The position numbers and the translations under genes were made by a program. Below, piece by piece: positions 1-12,900 of a DNA stretch of 64,000 nt (position 1 is the first letter of the stretch; the number at the start of each line of letters is the position of its first letter). The notes beneath the pieces are model-generated. The model saw only the letters and a program-made list of their open reading frames with translations, made no database searches and was not told where the DNA came from. The DNA is from Phytophthora sp. 'mugwort' (taxonomy: Eukaryota > Oomycota > Peronosporomycetes > Peronosporales > Peronosporaceae), in contig JAUCEF010000013.1 of assembly GCA_033558025.1 (NCBI GenBank), positions 4,767,001 to 4,831,000 of the forward strand. Reading direction: 5' to 3'.

Positions 1-856
1 TCTTCATCAAGTACATGAGGTAGGTCATCTTGATCTGCGCCGGAATGAATAAATAAAACTGCTTCAGCGTCGCCACCGTCTTGACACTGGGTGTCGCGTC
101 GAAGCGGAACGCGTCGTCCGAGAGCGCCGTCTGTTCCAGTCTGTCCAGGTTAGCTGTCATCGTAGCGGAGAAAAGCAGCGTCTGTCGCTTGGCCGGCAGT
201 TTGTCGAAGATGAAGCTCAGGTCCTTTGCGAACGACACGTCCAGCAGTCGATCGGCCTCGTCTAGCACCACGTACTTGACCAACGAGATATTAGGCGGGT
301 CCACACGCAGCAGATGATCGCGGAATCGGCCAGGTGTGGCCACAATAACGTGCGGGCGCTGCTGCAGCGCCAGCGACTGCTTGAGCATGTCAACGCCGCC
401 CACAATCACAGTACAGCGCACAGCCATAGCGCTACCGAAGGCGTTGAACTGGTCTGCGATCTGGAAAGCCAGCTCTCTCGTAGGGGTCAACACCAGCGCG
501 TACGGGCCATACGGGTCTTTGCTCAACGTGTGCAGGATGGGCAGCGCAAAGGCCGCCGTCTTGCCGCTGCCAGTCTGTGCGCAGCCAATGACGTCGCGTC
601 CAGCAAGGATGGGTGGGATGCACTGCGTCTGGACCGGCGTCGGGTGGCGGATGCCTAACAGCTCGCAGCGCTGGACCAGCCACGGATCCACGCCGAGGTT
701 TAGGAACGAGATGAGCATGTTCGACGCGCTCTGCACCACCACTTTGTCGCTCTTGGCGGGCGTCTCGACATCGCGTTCTGTGTCGGACGAGATGACGGGC
801 GTGGACACCTCGCTGGACACAGGCGCGCGACGACGCTTGCCGAACAAGACGCTCAT
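1..856 (-). CDS. DEAD-box ATP-dependent RNA helicase, DDX49/Dbp8 type (3' part outside window)
   Basis: The reverse strand reads from an ATG at 856 without a stop to the window edge, giving the first 285 codons. Helicase core motifs appear in order: a Q motif (HPTPVQTQCIPPIL, about residues 71-84), motif I AQTGSGKT (93-100), motif Ia PTRELAFQ, a GG motif (VGGVD), TPGR, motif II VLDEADRLL (about 195) and motif III SAT. The N-terminus is short (about 45 residues) with a basic patch KRRR. This architecture and the short N-terminus fit DDX49/Dbp8, nucleolar helicases needed for 18S rRNA processing and 40S assembly; other DEAD-box subfamilies cannot be fully excluded because the RecA2 half is missing. 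It lies 127 bp downstream of the HERC-like gene on the same strand. Confidence 0.9.
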   Translation of the reverse strand, partial: MSVLFGKRRRAPVSSEVSTPVISSDTERDVETPAKSDKVVVQSASNMLISFLNLGVDPWLVQRCELLGIRHPTPVQTQCIPPILAGRDVIGCAQTGSGKTAAFALPILHTLSKDPYGPYALVLTPTRELAFQIADQFNAFGSAMAVRCTVIVGGVDMLKQSLALQQRPHVIVATPGRFRDHLLRVDPPNISLVKYVVLDEADRLLDVSFAKDLSFIFDKLPAKRQTLLFSATMTANLDRLEQTALSDDAFRFDATPSVKTVATLKQFYLFIPAQIKMTYLMYLMK

Positions 857-983
857 GGAGAAATGACGCTCGCCAGTCAAAAGCTACGTAATTCCTCGTA
901 ATACTGACATGTTAGTATAACGAGGGAAAGAACTTAAGATAATAAATAATGTAGCCATAAGAGACAAAAAGTATCCATTTTTA

Positions 984-3900
984 TCAAATGCGAAGTTGAT
1001 CTGTGGGGCTGATGCCTGCCCAGCCTGTCATCTCCGTGTCAGCAAGACGGAAGTCGCCGTCCATCTCGACACAATTGCGCACAGCGTACAGTAGTCGCGC
1101 CCGACAGATGTCGTCGCTCGAATAGCGTGGGAGCTGTAGAGCGAAGAAACACGTGTGCGACTTTGGCATCTGCGCGTCCATCCAGCCTCCCGTCGCATTG
1201 GACGACGCACTGCTGCCGTCTCCAGTCCCAGAGGAAGCAAGAACCTGGATCTTAAACTTCTGATGAAACTGCGCCGAGCCCAACGGCAGCCGCGAACGCG
1301 CCCATACAAACCGTAAGAAGGCGCGTTTATCCTCCGCCTCGAAGCTTTCCAGTACGCGCCAGAAGCGCTGGATAAACTCGTCTTTAGGCGACAGTTCTTC
1401 ATCATACTCCGTGTTTATCTGCAAGAGTTTGACGTCCACATCAGCCACGCCACACATGCGTTTCTCGAGTTCCGTCCACGTCAACAGAGCCAACGTTGAC
1501 ACGGGCATGATGGAGTGTAGTCCCTGTTTGATAATATTCATCACTTGGTGGGTTTCCTGGACACGTGCTTGCAGCACAGCGTCTAGATATTTGTTAAGGT
1601 TGACTAGAGTCACTGCCGTGTTGGTGCCATCTTCACACAGTTCCACACTTCGTCCATCGGACAGCACAGTCGTGAAGACCAGATCCATAGCCTCAAGCTG
1701 CTCCTTCAACTCTTGATACTTGGTTGACGTTGACGTACCGGCAGTCTCCAGACCTTTAAGCTCGTCTAAAACGCCCTTCAACGTCTTCCATAGTGAATAC
1801 GCGACGAAATCGACCTCTTTGAGTGTTTCCAGGGCATTCTCCGGCTTCAAGTCCTCTTCCCCCACAAGCTGCTTCCAGACGGACATCGCCAAGTCGAGAC
1901 GCACACACACACGAGTCCGTAGACAAATTCCAATCATCTGACCGAGAAAGTGAAACATTTCGCAGTAAAGTTGACGTTTCCCCTCATCCTGAAACTTCAC
2001 ATTTTCATCGATCAGCGCTCCGTTAAGTACAAACTTTTCCCGGTTGGCTCCGACGCCATTGCGCCAATTGGGACTTGGCATGAGGAAGGGCAAGACACAC
2101 GCAGACACGGAGACGCCAGGCATCAGTTTCAGAGACGTACTACTGGGCCCTCCATCCGAAGGTGAAGGTTTTTTCTCGCTCTCGTTGGCTTCAGACACGT
2201 CAAGCATCTGTAACTCAGCGAAAAACTGCGAGAAAAACTCTCGATACGGACCGCCATAGTCGTCCACACCTTCACCCTCGAACTTGACCTTAAAGCTTCG
2301 TAGTTGACCGTCATCCATCGGGTGCGAGTAGACCATTCGCAACGTCTTGAGTGGCAGGAAATGGAGTTCTTCGAACGCTTGGCCAAAGAGCGACAGGAAC
2401 AAACTGGTGACTGTTCCTTCGTGACACTTGGCTGCTGCTGCCTTTAACCGGTTAACCTGCAGTTGAGGCAGATCTTCGGGGTAATCGTACTCGTCGTCAG
2501 CTCTCGTGGGGGAATTCGCTGTCCTCTCCATAATAGCCGTCCATAGCGAGTTTTTCACGTCCACAAAGAGGCTGCCACGACATTGGGACACGAGACGGCA
2601 TGGCAATGAGCTCGAAGCCGGTGAAAAATAATGCCACGTCAGGTCGAAAAAGGGCAATGCTCGACTGATCGACAAGTTACAGAAGCGCACAAGCGCAAAG
2701 CGAGCGACGAGCATCTTCTCGCGTTTCTCAAGTGGCATTTCCAGCACGTGAGCGACGGCTGTGAGCTCCAAGACGGACGTCTTGCCCTCGATAAGATGAA
2801 GAAGTTGGATCGGTGTCAGATTCCACGGACCAATGCGAGAGATTTCACAGAAATCGTTGACCACACTCACCACTTCTCGATCAAGTGTAATATTCCAGAG
2901 TGGATGTTCCCCGTACTCGACGAATTCGTCAAGTGACAGAGAGAACGGCGATGAGTGAGTTTCTAAGACCAACGCTTTGTCACTATCCATGCTCGGCTCT
3001 ATATCGCGATCAGAGCTCGAGTCTTTGCGAGCATTTAGTAACGAAATATTTGTATTCGAAGGCGTGACAAGAGGAGGAATGGGCAGAGAACTCATCGTTG
3101 AAGCTGCCATCTCCATTAATCGTAGCTTGGATGGATGGAAGAACCACGCTCCCGGCTCATTCTCGACTTCCACCCAAATCCGTCCTCTTGCAACACCCAG
3201 GACAAGTCCATTCCCACGAGGTGTTCGAACTCGGTCATCACAATGAAAACCGAGTTTCCCGCACGTGGTTCGCGTTACATCCACCCAAAGCGAGTTTCCC
3301 GCTCTTGTGGTGACGAGTTTTGTGGACCCTGAGAGCCACTCAGTCGTCATTTGGAACGCTGCAGTGGATATCGCCGCTCGCAGCGGCCTATTTGTCACCC
3401 AATTGGACATGAGTTCACACGCGACCAAACAGTTGTCAACACTGGCGCTGTCATCTTCACCTGTTAAAGAGACTGGAGACTCACTGCTGACGCAACTCTC
3501 CTTGACAAACGAAATCTTCTGATGTCGGGAGTAGAACGCGACTGCGGGACACACGTCACCGACGACATTGTCAAAGGCGACGCCCAAGTCGACGCCGTTT
3601 TTGCTGAACGAGAGCTCGCCTTTTTCGCAGTCTAAGCGCAAACCGATACAATCTCCTTGAGTGAACGTCTCGCCGTATGCGCGTAGTCGGTTGCGCTGGT
3701 AATACAGCGCTTTGTCGCCAATGAATCCCCACGATTGATCATCAGCACCAAGGAACGAGTCCAAGTTCGCTTGACGAGTAGCGACGCCTACAAACAGATA
3801 AGGCGACGTCGACTTGTCGATTCGTACGAGCCACGAATGAATTCCCGTCGAGAAACTCGTCGTCGCACACGCAGCTTTCCATATTTCGTTGCCAGAGTAA

Positions 3901-6900
3901 GCGACGCTGAGACCATCTTCTGTAAACGTGAGCAAGCTGCTACGACTTCGTTTACGGTCAAAAAGCAGAGAACAACCTTCAGATCTCGACTGCATCGGTG
4001 CAGTTGGAGGTAACGAATGGGCGTTGCTACTGAAGCTTTGTGTACTTGTCAGAGTTTGAGCCATATTCAAGTCACGAAAGCCTGTAAGACTCTGTAAAAC
4101 ATGAAGAAGTTCAACGTAGCTCTGTAGATACTGTGAGAATACCAGTCGACCTTGTGATAACTCACGACTGTGTCTCGTGACTGCTGCAGTTAAGAACTCT
4201 CCCATAACCAAGTGCGAGTCCTTCACCACGTCTGTATCTTGAGCTCCCGTAACTATCAGCAATCGACTTAAAGCTCGAAGTACGATACATTTGAGTGGCA
4301 AATTCGTCGTCCCAAGGCAACATCGAAGCCGACGCAGTACCGTCTTGACAAAAGGCGTTGAAAGAGTTAACGAAGAGCTGGTGGCACGTGTTAAAAGGAC
4401 ATCTAAGAGCCAACTCACAAGTTCAACTCCAGGTTCCTTCATCACCGTCTTGTCTGGTCTTTGGAGTGCACGTTGAGTCCACAAGATGGCTTCGTATTTC
4501 TTACTGGTCGCTGCCGTTTCTAATTCATCGAGACAAAACTCTATTGCAGATGTAGCAACAGCAGCAGCATCATGATTGATGAAGCAACTTAACGCTTTAG
4601 AAACGACGACGTCGACAGCAACGTCTTGAAGCTGCGACGTCTTGAAGGTACTCGAAATGATTGTGAATTGATCACCACGCAGCAAGATCAACTTGAACAG
4701 GTTGAACCATTGGGTATAGGAGATCAAGAAGCGCGGTGGTGACTCGATAGTAACGCGTGCTGCGGCTGTTTGATGCAGAAGAGTGACCATACACTGACGG
4801 GCGTATAAAATGGCTAAAGTAGTCTCAAACTTCTTAAGTTGCTCCAAGAGATCTTTAACATCAAGTTGGCTGATCTCCATCTCAAACTCGTCTTCAAATA
4901 CTGAACGTGAGGCCTTGAATTGTGGGTTAAGAGGCGTAGATTTCTCTGTCATTTCCAGGGCATCAGCTCTCCATGAGCACAGAAAGCGCGACTTTGTGTT
5001 AGAAAGGAAGCCTCCATCTTCAAAAGGGAAGTACATTTCACCAAATAATTTCCGTCCCATCTCTTTATCATTCAACGGTGGTATCACCACGCTCTTGTCA
5101 TCATCTCCCGTGTCTTGTGTAACTTTGTGTCGACGTTTAACAGCCTCCGCAGAAGATTCTAAGTCATTTGTAGCCATTTCTTCGTCATTTCCTCTCCAAG
5201 TTGCCAAATTGTCGGAGAAATTCAACAATAAAGATTGAGTAGGATCACTATTCGGTGTATCATCAGAAGGCAGGACGTCGTCTTCTTCCTCGTCGTAACG
5301 AGGAGAATCTCGTCCTTTGTCACGCTCTTTATCCAATGTCGACTGCAATTTACTCAGATATTCCAGATTATCGACAATCCAAGCGGACGCACTCACAATA
5401 TCATTTTCCGTTTGTTTCAGCGCCAAGACGCACCAATCTTCAGGAAATCCCATGAGCATGAGCTCCTCCACAAACTCGGCCCGAGTTTCTTCAGCTTCTG
5501 CCTCGTCGTCGTCGTTGTCGACGTCATCTAAGCTTGCGTCCTCGTCTTCCTCTTCGTCTTCCTCCAAATCGTCCTCTTCCTCCTCGTCACCTTGAGCAGG
5601 ATCCAAATTTTCATCTCTATCGGTGAAATCATCACTCAACCCTCTCACTTCCGTCTGTTCTTGAGAAAAACTTGGACGTGTTGTATCCCTTGACATGTTA
5701 AAAGTTAACTCTTCTTCATTCCCACCTCGCAATGGCAGCTCCTCGCCAAACTCAACCAATGCAGTGTACACTTCTCGTCGTAAAGCACTCACCCGCTTCT
5801 CGACATAAGAAAGCGTATCATGCTGCGGATTCTTGTCTAAACGTCCAGCTAACTCCGAGATGACCTCAATCAAAGCTAATTGGGAAAAAAACTCGTCGGC
5901 ACCAGCACGTGTTCCAGCTATTTGAGTTAAAATCTTGAGTAACATGCAACCAACGTGCGTGGAGGTTCGTCCCAAAGGCGCAGCACAAAACACACGAGGA
6001 ATCACCTCGGCAGCCTTCTCTAGTACTACGTTCAATACATTATAGTCACATTGCTGCGAGGCGAGGTCGTAGATAATACTCCGAGACGCTCCGTTCGGGT
6101 TAATCGCTTGAGCCGGAGTCAAGTCGTCAATATTCACCTTTGAATATGACGAAAAGGTATCTGTGTAATCGACGTTTAAGCCGAAAACTTTGTCATACCA
6201 AGTTAATCTTGGGAGCTTAGTAGCTTTGGACGTGCTTGGGTTAGTATCAATTCGAACGTATGCTAATGTGTCGGCCCCTTGTGGACAGGCTTTGGTACCC
6301 GACGTGGCCTCTGACACTGGACGTGACGCGTGATACTCGAGCGAAAGCACTTGGGCGCAATCTCTCGAGCCGCGCATTTCCACTGTGACACCAGGACGCA
6401 AGAACTCGACTCCTCCACCTAAGAAATACATGCATCCTACAGTCTCCACGCGCTTGATAATAGACAAGTCAAGTGTATGTTTTCCGATCTGAAGAAGGTC
6501 ATGTTGAGACGGTTCAAAGACGGAATTCTCGAGAAAAGTCGAGGCATTTCGGGTGATACTGGACGCCACGTTGATAAGGCTTTGTCTCCACCCTTTTGAA
6601 CATCTGAATAGCTGCTGTAAGAGCTCCTTGAGCTCATTAGCGAGCAGTAAACGCTGCCGCTTGGACGACTGGTAGACGATCTCAATGTCATTGCGTAATT
6701 CTGTGTATTTCTCCGCGTTATATCGAATTTCAGGAGAGAATTGATTGGCATGAACGCCAGTAGCCACCATGAAAGTCCACGGTACCACTGCAGTCTCGCT
6801 CTTGTCTCCCAGTAACTCACTTGATGGACATGTACTTAAACAAAACCCGATCAGTCGGATCATTTGCTGCACGAAAATGTCATCTAAAGTGTAAAATCCA

Positions 6901-9900
6901 AGGTTTTCTGTGCGTAAGGACGTATCGTCTTGCACTAGAACTTTGGCGGCATCAAGAGGGTCTTGAAGAGGCACAATAGCGCCTAATACACGTAGTGCAG
7001 ACTGCTGTACTACCACGGAGCTGCTACCGAGAAAAGTTCCCCAAATTAACCTCATCCAATCTGGAAATTGGCTAGTAAAGTGCACAATTCCTTCGGAAGA
7101 CGAACTTAGTACAAGAAGTAACGCGTGTAGCTCCACAAGTTTGTTTTCTTCGCTGCCCGCTCCGTCTGATAATAACCCCGACGGATATTTCTTCTCGTCA
7201 AACACAACACGAACGTGAATTGGAGACAACGAGCGATTGTGGAAGCGAAAGTGGCTTAACCAACCATTAAAACACCGGAAAACGCCAATCTTCTGGTCAA
7301 TTGCAGCAAGTGAGCGGGACAAAAAACCTATAGCTGACGAGATGGAAGAAGCTGTCGGAGTTGAGTCGAATACTGTCGGGAATCGACCAAAATGGAAGGG
7401 GAGAGCAACGTTCCCAGCTGCCCATATTGGAATACTTTGCGCGGCAAGAGAGCGCTGACAGTCGAGAATTCCATTAAGATAAAGTCGAAGTTTCGTCGCT
7501 TCTAAGACCACCGCTACGTGTAGCCATTTCCCCATTCCGACAGCCTGTTTCGAGAGCACGCGTTCCCATATGCGACTCGTTTGACAATTTTCTCGACCTT
7601 TTGGGTTCGAATCCATGAGAATCCCGACTTCTAATTGCCACAAGTCGACACTTTCTGGTACAAGAATACAGTAAAGTGAGATTTCATGGTCTGCACCTCG
7701 CATAAAGACCAACTGATGGTCTTGGAGAGAGTCGAACACGTCGTTTTCCTTGACTCTAGAGCTTGAAACGGGAGACTCATTCAGATACAGCCACATCGTG
7801 ACGCTAAACTCGTTCGGTTTGAGCAAAGGGGACATTGGTAGAGCATTCTCAGCTCCACAGGGGGAGATGAGATCGTCGTAATGTAACGTGAGCCCGCTAC
7901 TTTGACTAGAGAATCGCTGGGGCTCAGTAATCACTTCGAAACTCCGTCGGACCGCTACAGGGACAGCAGGAACCGGTTCTACTTGTTTTCCACTACCTTG
8001 AGCCATAGAGGCTTGCAACGGAAGGAACCGGTACGAGATCGTGGCTGCTTCATTGAATAACAACTCTGCCACAGTAGATAAAACAGGGAACGTGGGCACG
8101 TTGATGTCTCGCTGCGTGAAGTTTTCACTCAATGTTTCACCTTTTTGCACGGCAAAATGTACACAAATGTACCGAAACAAAACCCACAAAGTCTCCTCTA
8201 AGTGAGCGAGTTGTTGTGTGGTGAAGAGCGCACGGCTTGATTGGCCTCCGCTTCTTCTTCCTATGCTGTCTACTGACGGAATCGATGGACACCCAGCGCC
8301 GTTTACGTCGCCACGGCGTTTACTTGAAAGTGTCTGCATCATTTCTTGAATCACTTTTAAAATTCCAATTTCACTCACAAATTCAAACTGGTCCGCGTTA
8401 ATGTGGACGCCCCACACACTGAGCAACACGATCACGATCCAGAACGTGGGGGTAGTATCAGATTCGCCCGACTCCATCAGCACGACAGCCTTGTCGGTCA
8501 TCATATCCGTGAGCTGGCCGATCAACTCTGAAACAGTTTCGTTTTGAAGACTTGAGTAAAAGTATCCAACTCGCTGAGTATTCGATAAAAACGAGGGAGG
8601 CGAAGCTTCAAACACAAACACTTGCGAGATTTGGTGGACAATGTCGGTCTGGATCGAGTCAAACGAGACCAAAGTGACCAGTTCCCATACTGCTTCGAGT
8701 CCCCGGACAGAGCAGCTTACACGTCGACAGGGATCAACGAGCAGGGTTTGAATTGCTCTTTTGGACGACACGAGCTCATCTGACAACACAAAGGCCAGGA
8801 TTTCCTGGGAAACTTGCTTGAAAGCCTCGTGTTGGGACTCCGTAACAAGAGATTTCCATCGAATGACGGTGTGAAGTGCTGTCCGTAGTTTTCTCCACTT
8901 GGACAAAGGAAATGCAGCGAGAAAAGGGAGTTTCTCGTTGGTAAAAATTGAGTGAAAATGTCGCTTAGCTGAGGACGCCGAGAATTTAAAGGTCGAGCTC
9001 GCAGATACCAGGAACGCCGGGTCGTATGGAGCGATATAGCCTGCATCGAACTGGAGACTCAAGTGTTCTTGCTCGTCGTACACGTCAAGCAAGAGCAGAA
9101 GCTTTAACCGATCGAGAATCGTTTGTTGGAGAACAGAAATCCGAGTTAAAGCACTGACTCGAGGGTCGGAGGCCGCGTCTGGATGAGCCATACTCTTGAT
9201 TTCAGTCTTCTTGGCTGCAACACGTCGTCGTAACTGAGCAACATACTGCCACAAGCTGAGAAATGTTCGAGGTGGAGACGCTCGAGCTTCTAATGCAGAG
9301 CAGTCGAGACTAATAGCGAAGTGAAAAGCTTGAGTAACAAACAGGTTGTGATGTAGAAGCGCCGCGAAGAGAGCAGCCTCGATCCGAGCGTCATTTTCAT
9401 GAATCTGGCGCTCAATAGACGGCGTCGAAGGTTTGAGAGTGAGTGCGAGCTGGGATTGTCGTAGGAGCATTCGATACGACGGGTCTTGCTTAGCGTAGCT
9501 GTCTCGGATCCAGTCGCAGAGCTTCATAACTGCAAGACTCGCCTCTGTCTGGTGCTCTGAGTCATTTCCTTGTTGAAACAAAGCGAGGAACGTTCGCAGA
9601 CAGTCAGGATGAAACATTTGTCTGTAGTTTTGAGTCGTGGGGAGTTGCCAGGACGAAATCTCGTCTTCATTCGTAGATGGAGGAAGAATTAACGAGAACG
9701 GGCGACTGTTTCCCGATATTGTAGCTGGGAACGGCGTATGTTGAACCGTTCGACCAGGTATCGAGTTCCTCTGCTTAATACTTTGCGTCAAGTACTTTGA
9801 GTTCAAACCACCACGGAATAATACACTTGATAGCCAACGATCCGAGAGTTTAAAGCTATTTGTAGTGTCCTTATCTTCCAGTACGTCATACGTGAAGAAG

Positions 9901-12900
9901 GGGTCTCCAATGATAAGAGTTACCGCCATTTCAGCTGCAAGAACCGCCAACTCCTTCTCTAATCGGTAGTGCCAGGGCAGCGTCATCGCCTCGGACGTCG
10001 CTAGTCCCTTTGTGTCCCCGTCTTGATAAGAGCCGAGTGACAGTACGTTGCTCTCACTTTGTCGAACACTGGCACTATTTTTCTCGTTCTGTGCGGGTCC
10101 AGGACGTCGAGAAGCTGCTATATTGTCGACAAAACGTTTCTCGGCTGCCTCGACAGCACTGTCTCTCTGGTTAAATCCATCCAGTAATCGTAGCAAAGTC
10201 ATTAATGTAGGCAACAAAGCTGCAGCAAAGAGCGAGTTGTTGCTAAACTCGAATAGATTTAGCACCAGAAGCGGCAGGAATTGGCCAACAACTGAAGATT
10301 CGACTATATCCAGCACTTTAACATGCAGGGAACTCTCCTGCAAATCCAATTCGATGTCGTGTTTGTATCCATGAGTTGGACTTGGGAGTGACTGTATGGA
10401 AGACACTTGATTAAGCACTTCCCCGCACTGTGTTAAAGTGGCCAGTACAAACTCCATCAAACAGTGCCACGGGACTGGAATACGGTCGAAATCGTCGTCA
10501 TCCACGCGGAAAACTCGATCCACAACGTCTGCAACTCTCGTTTCAATAGTAACGTTAGACTCTGCATCGTCTTTTAAAGTCCATTCGGGAATACTCGCCG
10601 CAAAACTCGAGAAATGTTTTAATAATCCACCAAGAAGTTCAAATACTGCTCGTAACGTCGTTTCTTGTCGTAAATTTTCATCGATTGAAGGTCGAATAGC
10701 TACGACGTCTCCAAGACGTCTCGAGAATTCCGTAGCGATGCGATCGAGTAGTAATTTATACACTTCCGTGGCCATGGAAGTGCTGCTTCCGTCCGATACT
10801 GAGAGCGACGTAGATTGCAATGGGAGATACTGAGTGAGGACGGCATCTTCCGTCATTCTTCTTAACAATGGTTCAAGCAGCAACGACCTGGATCTTGGTA
10901 ACGTGTCAAGTAGCCACAGATCTCGTCGACAAACCTCTCGACAGGAATATTCGGGATGATCATTACTTGAGAATTCATGCATTGTGTGTAGATATAACTG
11001 ACGTTGAAGACATTGACAGGGGAAGAAGAGTTCGAAGCCGAGCAGGAGCGTCGTAGTGGCTTCTTGAGCAATTCGCGTTGTGTTTTCTCCGTCGTTTAGT
11101 CTCTTATCGAGAATATAACACACTGTTCGTCGATGTTTAATGTCGATTAGCGATAGTAAAACTTCCCGGACTTGGAGAATTGCCATTCGTGTACGCTCGA
11201 GCTCTTTTATCCATGATTTGACGTCATTTGTACGTCTAGAAGGTCCTGAAGAGAGCTGGACAACTGCTTTTGCCATACCAGATCGTAAAATCTGCGATAA
11301 ATTTGCTTGAAGGATTCGAATAGTGGCAAGTAACATATACATTTGAAGCTGAGACGATGGCGTCGCTGGTGTTGGAGTCGTTGTGGTAGTAATTGGAGGT
11401 CCAGACTGAGCAGCGAGACACGACGTAAGCTGAGACGTTGACTCAATCTTTCTGGTGCTTAGATGCTTTAACAAGACTGCGAGGCTTTGAAATGTCGAGC
11501 TGCAGTTATGAATCCCAAAGGACTCGAAACTCCCTTCGAAGATACAGCTCGCGTCAAACGATGATGTGGCTGAAGAGGACGTGGTATTTGCTGTGAGTGC
11601 TTCAATGACCGCAAGTGTCGGATGGTGTAACGTGGGGAAGCTTCTAGTTTTGGGGATAAATGGCTGACAAAGTCGATCAAGTTGCGCAAAAATGACAACA
11701 GCGACGAACAGAGCGTCGCCGGCGTCCGTCGGAGCTTTAGCATCTCTCTCATCAGCATCAGAATTTGAATTTCTCGGAAATTCTCTGTCTTCATCGCGAA
11801 AATCCTCGTCAGTCGGGTCAATTGCTGGGACTTCGACGCCAGAATCGGAAATTTCATTTAAAATGAAGCTGATGGGCCTTCCTGAACTGTCAAACTCCGG
11901 ACATTTGCTAGGATTTAGCAATTGTTGAACTGCAGCAGAGGAAAGTATTGTCGTATGGGTGAGTCCAGTAAAATTCGACGTAGTACAAGCTTCTCCCTTG
12001 TCGATCCCCGCTACATCTTGATCAATTTTCCTGTCGTCTTGGCCACCGGTAAGGACGACGGTATGATAGAACCCAGCAGCTACCAGAGCGACTCTCTTCC
12101 CCACGAACTGATCAATAGGAAAGGGATACATCCGTTCCTTCGTGTCTCCTGTGCCCAGTTGTCCATGATTATTTCGACCAAAGACGTACAAAAGCCCATT
12201 ATCCGACACTGCGACTGTATGGTAGCAACCACACGCCAACCGGACAATGTCTTTGCCTTCTAATTCTTCAATTAATCTTGCAGACGTAAATCGTTGCTGT
12301 TGTAGCTGAAGATTCACGTTTGAACTCGCATTAGCACGTCCGAGACCAAGTTGTCCGTAGTCATTCCGTCCAAATCCAAACAAATGAGCTCCACTGCATA
12401 GAACAATCGTATGGTAATATCCACTACGGATTTCCAGACATTCGTGCTTCTCTAACCCATTTCGTATCTGTATAGGGACCAATTGGTTGTCCATAGACTC
12501 AATTCCTAACTGTCCATAGTCATTTTTGCCAAATGCAAACGCTTTACCGGTAGCTGTCACGACCAGTGTATGGTACTGGCCACAAGCAACCGAAACCACG
12601 TGTTGTTCTCTTAATGCTTCGACATGTTGCGGCACTTTGCGATCAATTGAGTCATTGTGACCCAATTGACCATAGTCATTCCGTCCAAACGTGTACAAAT
12701 ATTGCTGCCCACTGGCGTCTTCTTCACAGGCCATGACAGTGTGGTAATAACTACATGAAACGAGTCGTACGATCCGGTTTTCCAAGCTCCGGACAATCTT
12801 GGGCACGCTCTCACTCGCTGTATTCCCATGACCGAGTTGGCCACGATAGTTGTAGCCGCAAGTAGCTGCTCGGCCGTCCGTTGTGACGAGGATCGTGTGT

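Noticed and set aside
7600..7620. GGGTTCGAATCC, like a tRNA T-arm
   Set aside because: It lies inside the ligase coding frame and no acceptor or anticodon arm can be folded around it.
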